Positions 36,404 through 37,181 of a stretch of DNA of 37,181 nt are shown here, piece by piece (the stretch's first letter is position 1; the number at the start of each line of letters is the position of its first letter). The DNA is taken from IMG/VR virus record IMGVR_UViG_3300021437_000054, positions 1-37,181 of that record. One strand, 5' to 3'. Position numbers and translations under genes: made by a program. The notes under the pieces are model-generated. The model was given only the letters and a program-made list of their open reading frames with translations, made no database searches and had not been told where the DNA came from. This stretch comes from a virus.

Positions 36404-36808
36404 TTATTTGTAGCTGATCCAGACCTCTTCACCGCGCTGGAGGGCATCCCGTATTTGGGGGAAAACGATGTTGAATGCTGCCACGGATTGGGTAACGGAG
36501 TTACTTGTCTTTCCAAGTCCGAGTAGTAAACATCCTTCCGTGTCGGCAACTGTATTTCCAGGATGGATTCGTACACCCGAGAAACCTGGTACACCAACAA
36601 GCAAAGGAAGATCACGTTGAAAATGAGGGCTAAAAGTAACCACCACGGAATATGTACCATAAGGGATTGCCGTTTCTCCAAAAACTTTAGGTTCACTGGA
36701 TGGACGCACTACGTCCTCCAGTGTGTAGCACGTAAACAGGCCGTCGATGAACAGGTCACCAATGGTGCAGATGTCACTGCAAAGGTTTCGCACTACGTCG
36801 ATTTTCAT
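36404..36808 (-). CDS. DUF5675-like protein, candidate endolysin
   Basis: 134 residues. TLEDVVRPSSEPKVFGETAI, then PYGTYSVVVTFSPHFQRDLP and GFSGVRIHPGNTVADTEGCL (His 82, Asn 85, Asp 89, Gly 92-Cys 93), matches the DUF5675 pattern I recognise from phage lysis regions. The H...D..GC arrangement resembles L,D-transpeptidase-like active sites, so a peptidoglycan hydrolase role is plausible but unproven. No signal peptide or membrane span. It is the only enzyme-like gene in the lysis cassette and no lysozyme-like protein is seen elsewhere in the window. ATGA overlap with the membrane protein gene upstream. Confidence 0.75.
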   Translation of the reverse strand: MKIDVVRNLCSDICTIGDLFIDGLFTCYTLEDVVRPSSEPKVFGETAIPYGTYSVVVTFSPHFQRDLPLLVGVPGFSGVRIHPGNTVADTEGCLLLGLGKTSNSVTQSVAAFNIVFPQIRDALQRGEEVWISYK

Positions 36809-37149
36809 GGCCGTTTCTCCGAAATTCGATCAATCTTGATCTCCAGGCGGTCAAGCTGCTGGCGTAGAAGCCCAATTAGTTCAGCAGTATTTTTGTCTTG
36901 CCGGTCATCCCGGTCACGCTGAGCGAGTTGCATGGTAGATGTTTGCTGCTCCACCAATGAAAGTCTACCTTCGATCTTGTTGACATACATGAAGCATGAG
37001 AACGCCACGGTTAGCGTAGTGAATACATGCCCTAGCTGTATCTCTTTCTTGAATGTCCAATGGGTCAAACTTTCATTATCAGTGGTGTCTTGCGCCCGGC
37101 GAAGTTGTACGCGCCGTTCATTTTCTGGTGCAATCGAGTCAGTCATCAC
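36805..37149 (-). CDS. Membrane protein with coiled-coil tail, lysis cassette
   Basis: 114 residues from GTG at 37149, or 113 from ATG at 37146. The N-terminal 38 residues are polar and soluble (RRVQLRRAQDTTDNESLTHW), one membrane span follows (about 40-56, GHVFTTLTVAFSCFMYV), then a coiled coil (GRLSLVEQQTSTMQLAQRDR, and LIGLLRQQLDRLEIKIDRIS). This is the design of holin-like or pinholin-associated proteins, but a spanin-type or immunity role is possible. Placed immediately upstream of the endolysin candidate. Its 5' end overlaps the C-terminal codons of the wrapping membrane gene. Confidence 0.65.
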   Translation of the reverse strand: MMTDSIAPENERRVQLRRAQDTTDNESLTHWTFKKEIQLGHVFTTLTVAFSCFMYVNKIEGRLSLVEQQTSTMQLAQRDRDDRQDKNTAELIGLLRQQLDRLEIKIDRISEKRP

Positions 37150-37181
37150 TACATGCCTTTATGTGTACAAAACCAGCAGCC
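37139..37181 (-). CDS. C-terminal part of the small membrane protein that wraps the window ends
   Basis: Continuation of the frame starting at 268. After collapsing the 11-bp repeat, the last residues (RAAGFVHIKACSDD) end at TGA 37139-37141. The terminal codons overlap the GTG/ATG start of the membrane/coiled-coil gene. This confirms the join between the two window ends. Confidence 0.75.
   Translation of the reverse strand, partial: AAGFVHIKACSDD
37171..37181. repeat. 11-bp terminal direct repeat, right copy
   Basis: Identical to bases 1-11; see the left copy. Deleting one copy leaves the wrapping frame intact, which supports a circular or permuted genome. Confidence 0.85.

Noticed and set aside
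1-37181. Integrase, repressor of CI type and attachment site
   Set aside because: None is recognisable. The HTH proteins lack a peptidase domain and no tyrosine or serine recombinase motif is present, so I do not call the phage temperate.
1-37181. CRISPR array or retron/diversity-generating element
   Set aside because: No regularly spaced repeat-spacer pattern and no reverse transcriptase motif. The tandem repeats seen are coding repeats.

Overview
The window is almost certainly a complete tailed-phage genome with a short tail (podovirus-like organisation) that was opened at an arbitrary point. The first 11 bases (aaccagcagcc) recur as the last 11. If one copy is collapsed, an open reading frame runs uninterrupted through the junction (268 down to 1, then 37170 down to 37139). 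The molecule is therefore circular or circularly permuted, about 37,170 bp. I see no tRNA, rRNA, CRISPR array, insertion sequence, integrase, DNA polymerase or RNA polymerase. The phage appears to depend on host polymerases, and its lifestyle cannot be settled from the sequence. The host is probably a Gram-negative bacterium, because there is a two-component Rz/Rz1 spanin that needs an outer membrane. Protein flavour suggests Betaproteobacteria, but that is only an impression.

Layout. (1) Leftward block, 23255 down to 1 and through the junction to 35724. It holds a small HTH protein and a TOPRIM primase-helicase, then a G/C-rich iteron-like region, then four small genes. Packaging follows (small and large terminase, portal), then minor structural proteins including an eight-repeat protein, scaffold, major capsid and a decoration-like protein. 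Next come adaptor and nozzle-like tail proteins, a GNAT acetyltransferase and three probable ejection proteins. In order and size these three (268, 463 and 602 residues) resemble P22 gp7, gp20 and gp16. The block ends with the tail fibre, a small fibre-associated protein and the lysis cassette: two membrane proteins, a DUF5675-like candidate endolysin, a holin-like protein, Rz and nested Rz1. (2) Rightward early block, 23374 to 30352: small proteins, a Gly-Tyr-Gly-Ser low-complexity protein, a Sak4-like recombinase, a gp49/gp66-family protein, a DUF669 protein, a GIY-YIG homing endonuclease, a Cas4/AddB-like nuclease, an SF2 helicase and a VRR-NUC nuclease, ending at a strong bidirectional terminator. 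(3) Short leftward pair, 30977 to 30376: an HTH protein and a MazG-like protein, preceded by a 9-codon leader. (4) Rightward accessory array, 31136 to 35731: about sixteen tiny genes, mostly joined by 4-bp start/stop overlaps. They include an HNH-AP2 endonuclease, three tandem related coiled-coil genes and several one- or two-span membrane proteins.

How it works together. Primase-helicase, Sak4, DUF669, Cas4-like nuclease, helicase and VRR-NUC form a recombination-type replication set without a polymerase. The terminase-portal-scaffold-capsid set builds and fills the head. Adaptor, nozzle, ejection and fibre proteins deliver DNA. The lysis cassette releases progeny.

Most distinctive points: a Gly/Tyr/Ser repeat gene interrupted by a TGA within the repeat; a CCCCT/AGGGG array with a G-quadruplex motif beside the primase; a GIY-YIG insertion with a composition shift in the preceding gene and a terminator-like hairpin facing the wrong way; a lone rightward membrane gene inside the late operon; a 9-codon leader abutting a regulator; tandem duplication of a coiled-coil module; and a candidate endolysin outside the well-known lysozyme families.
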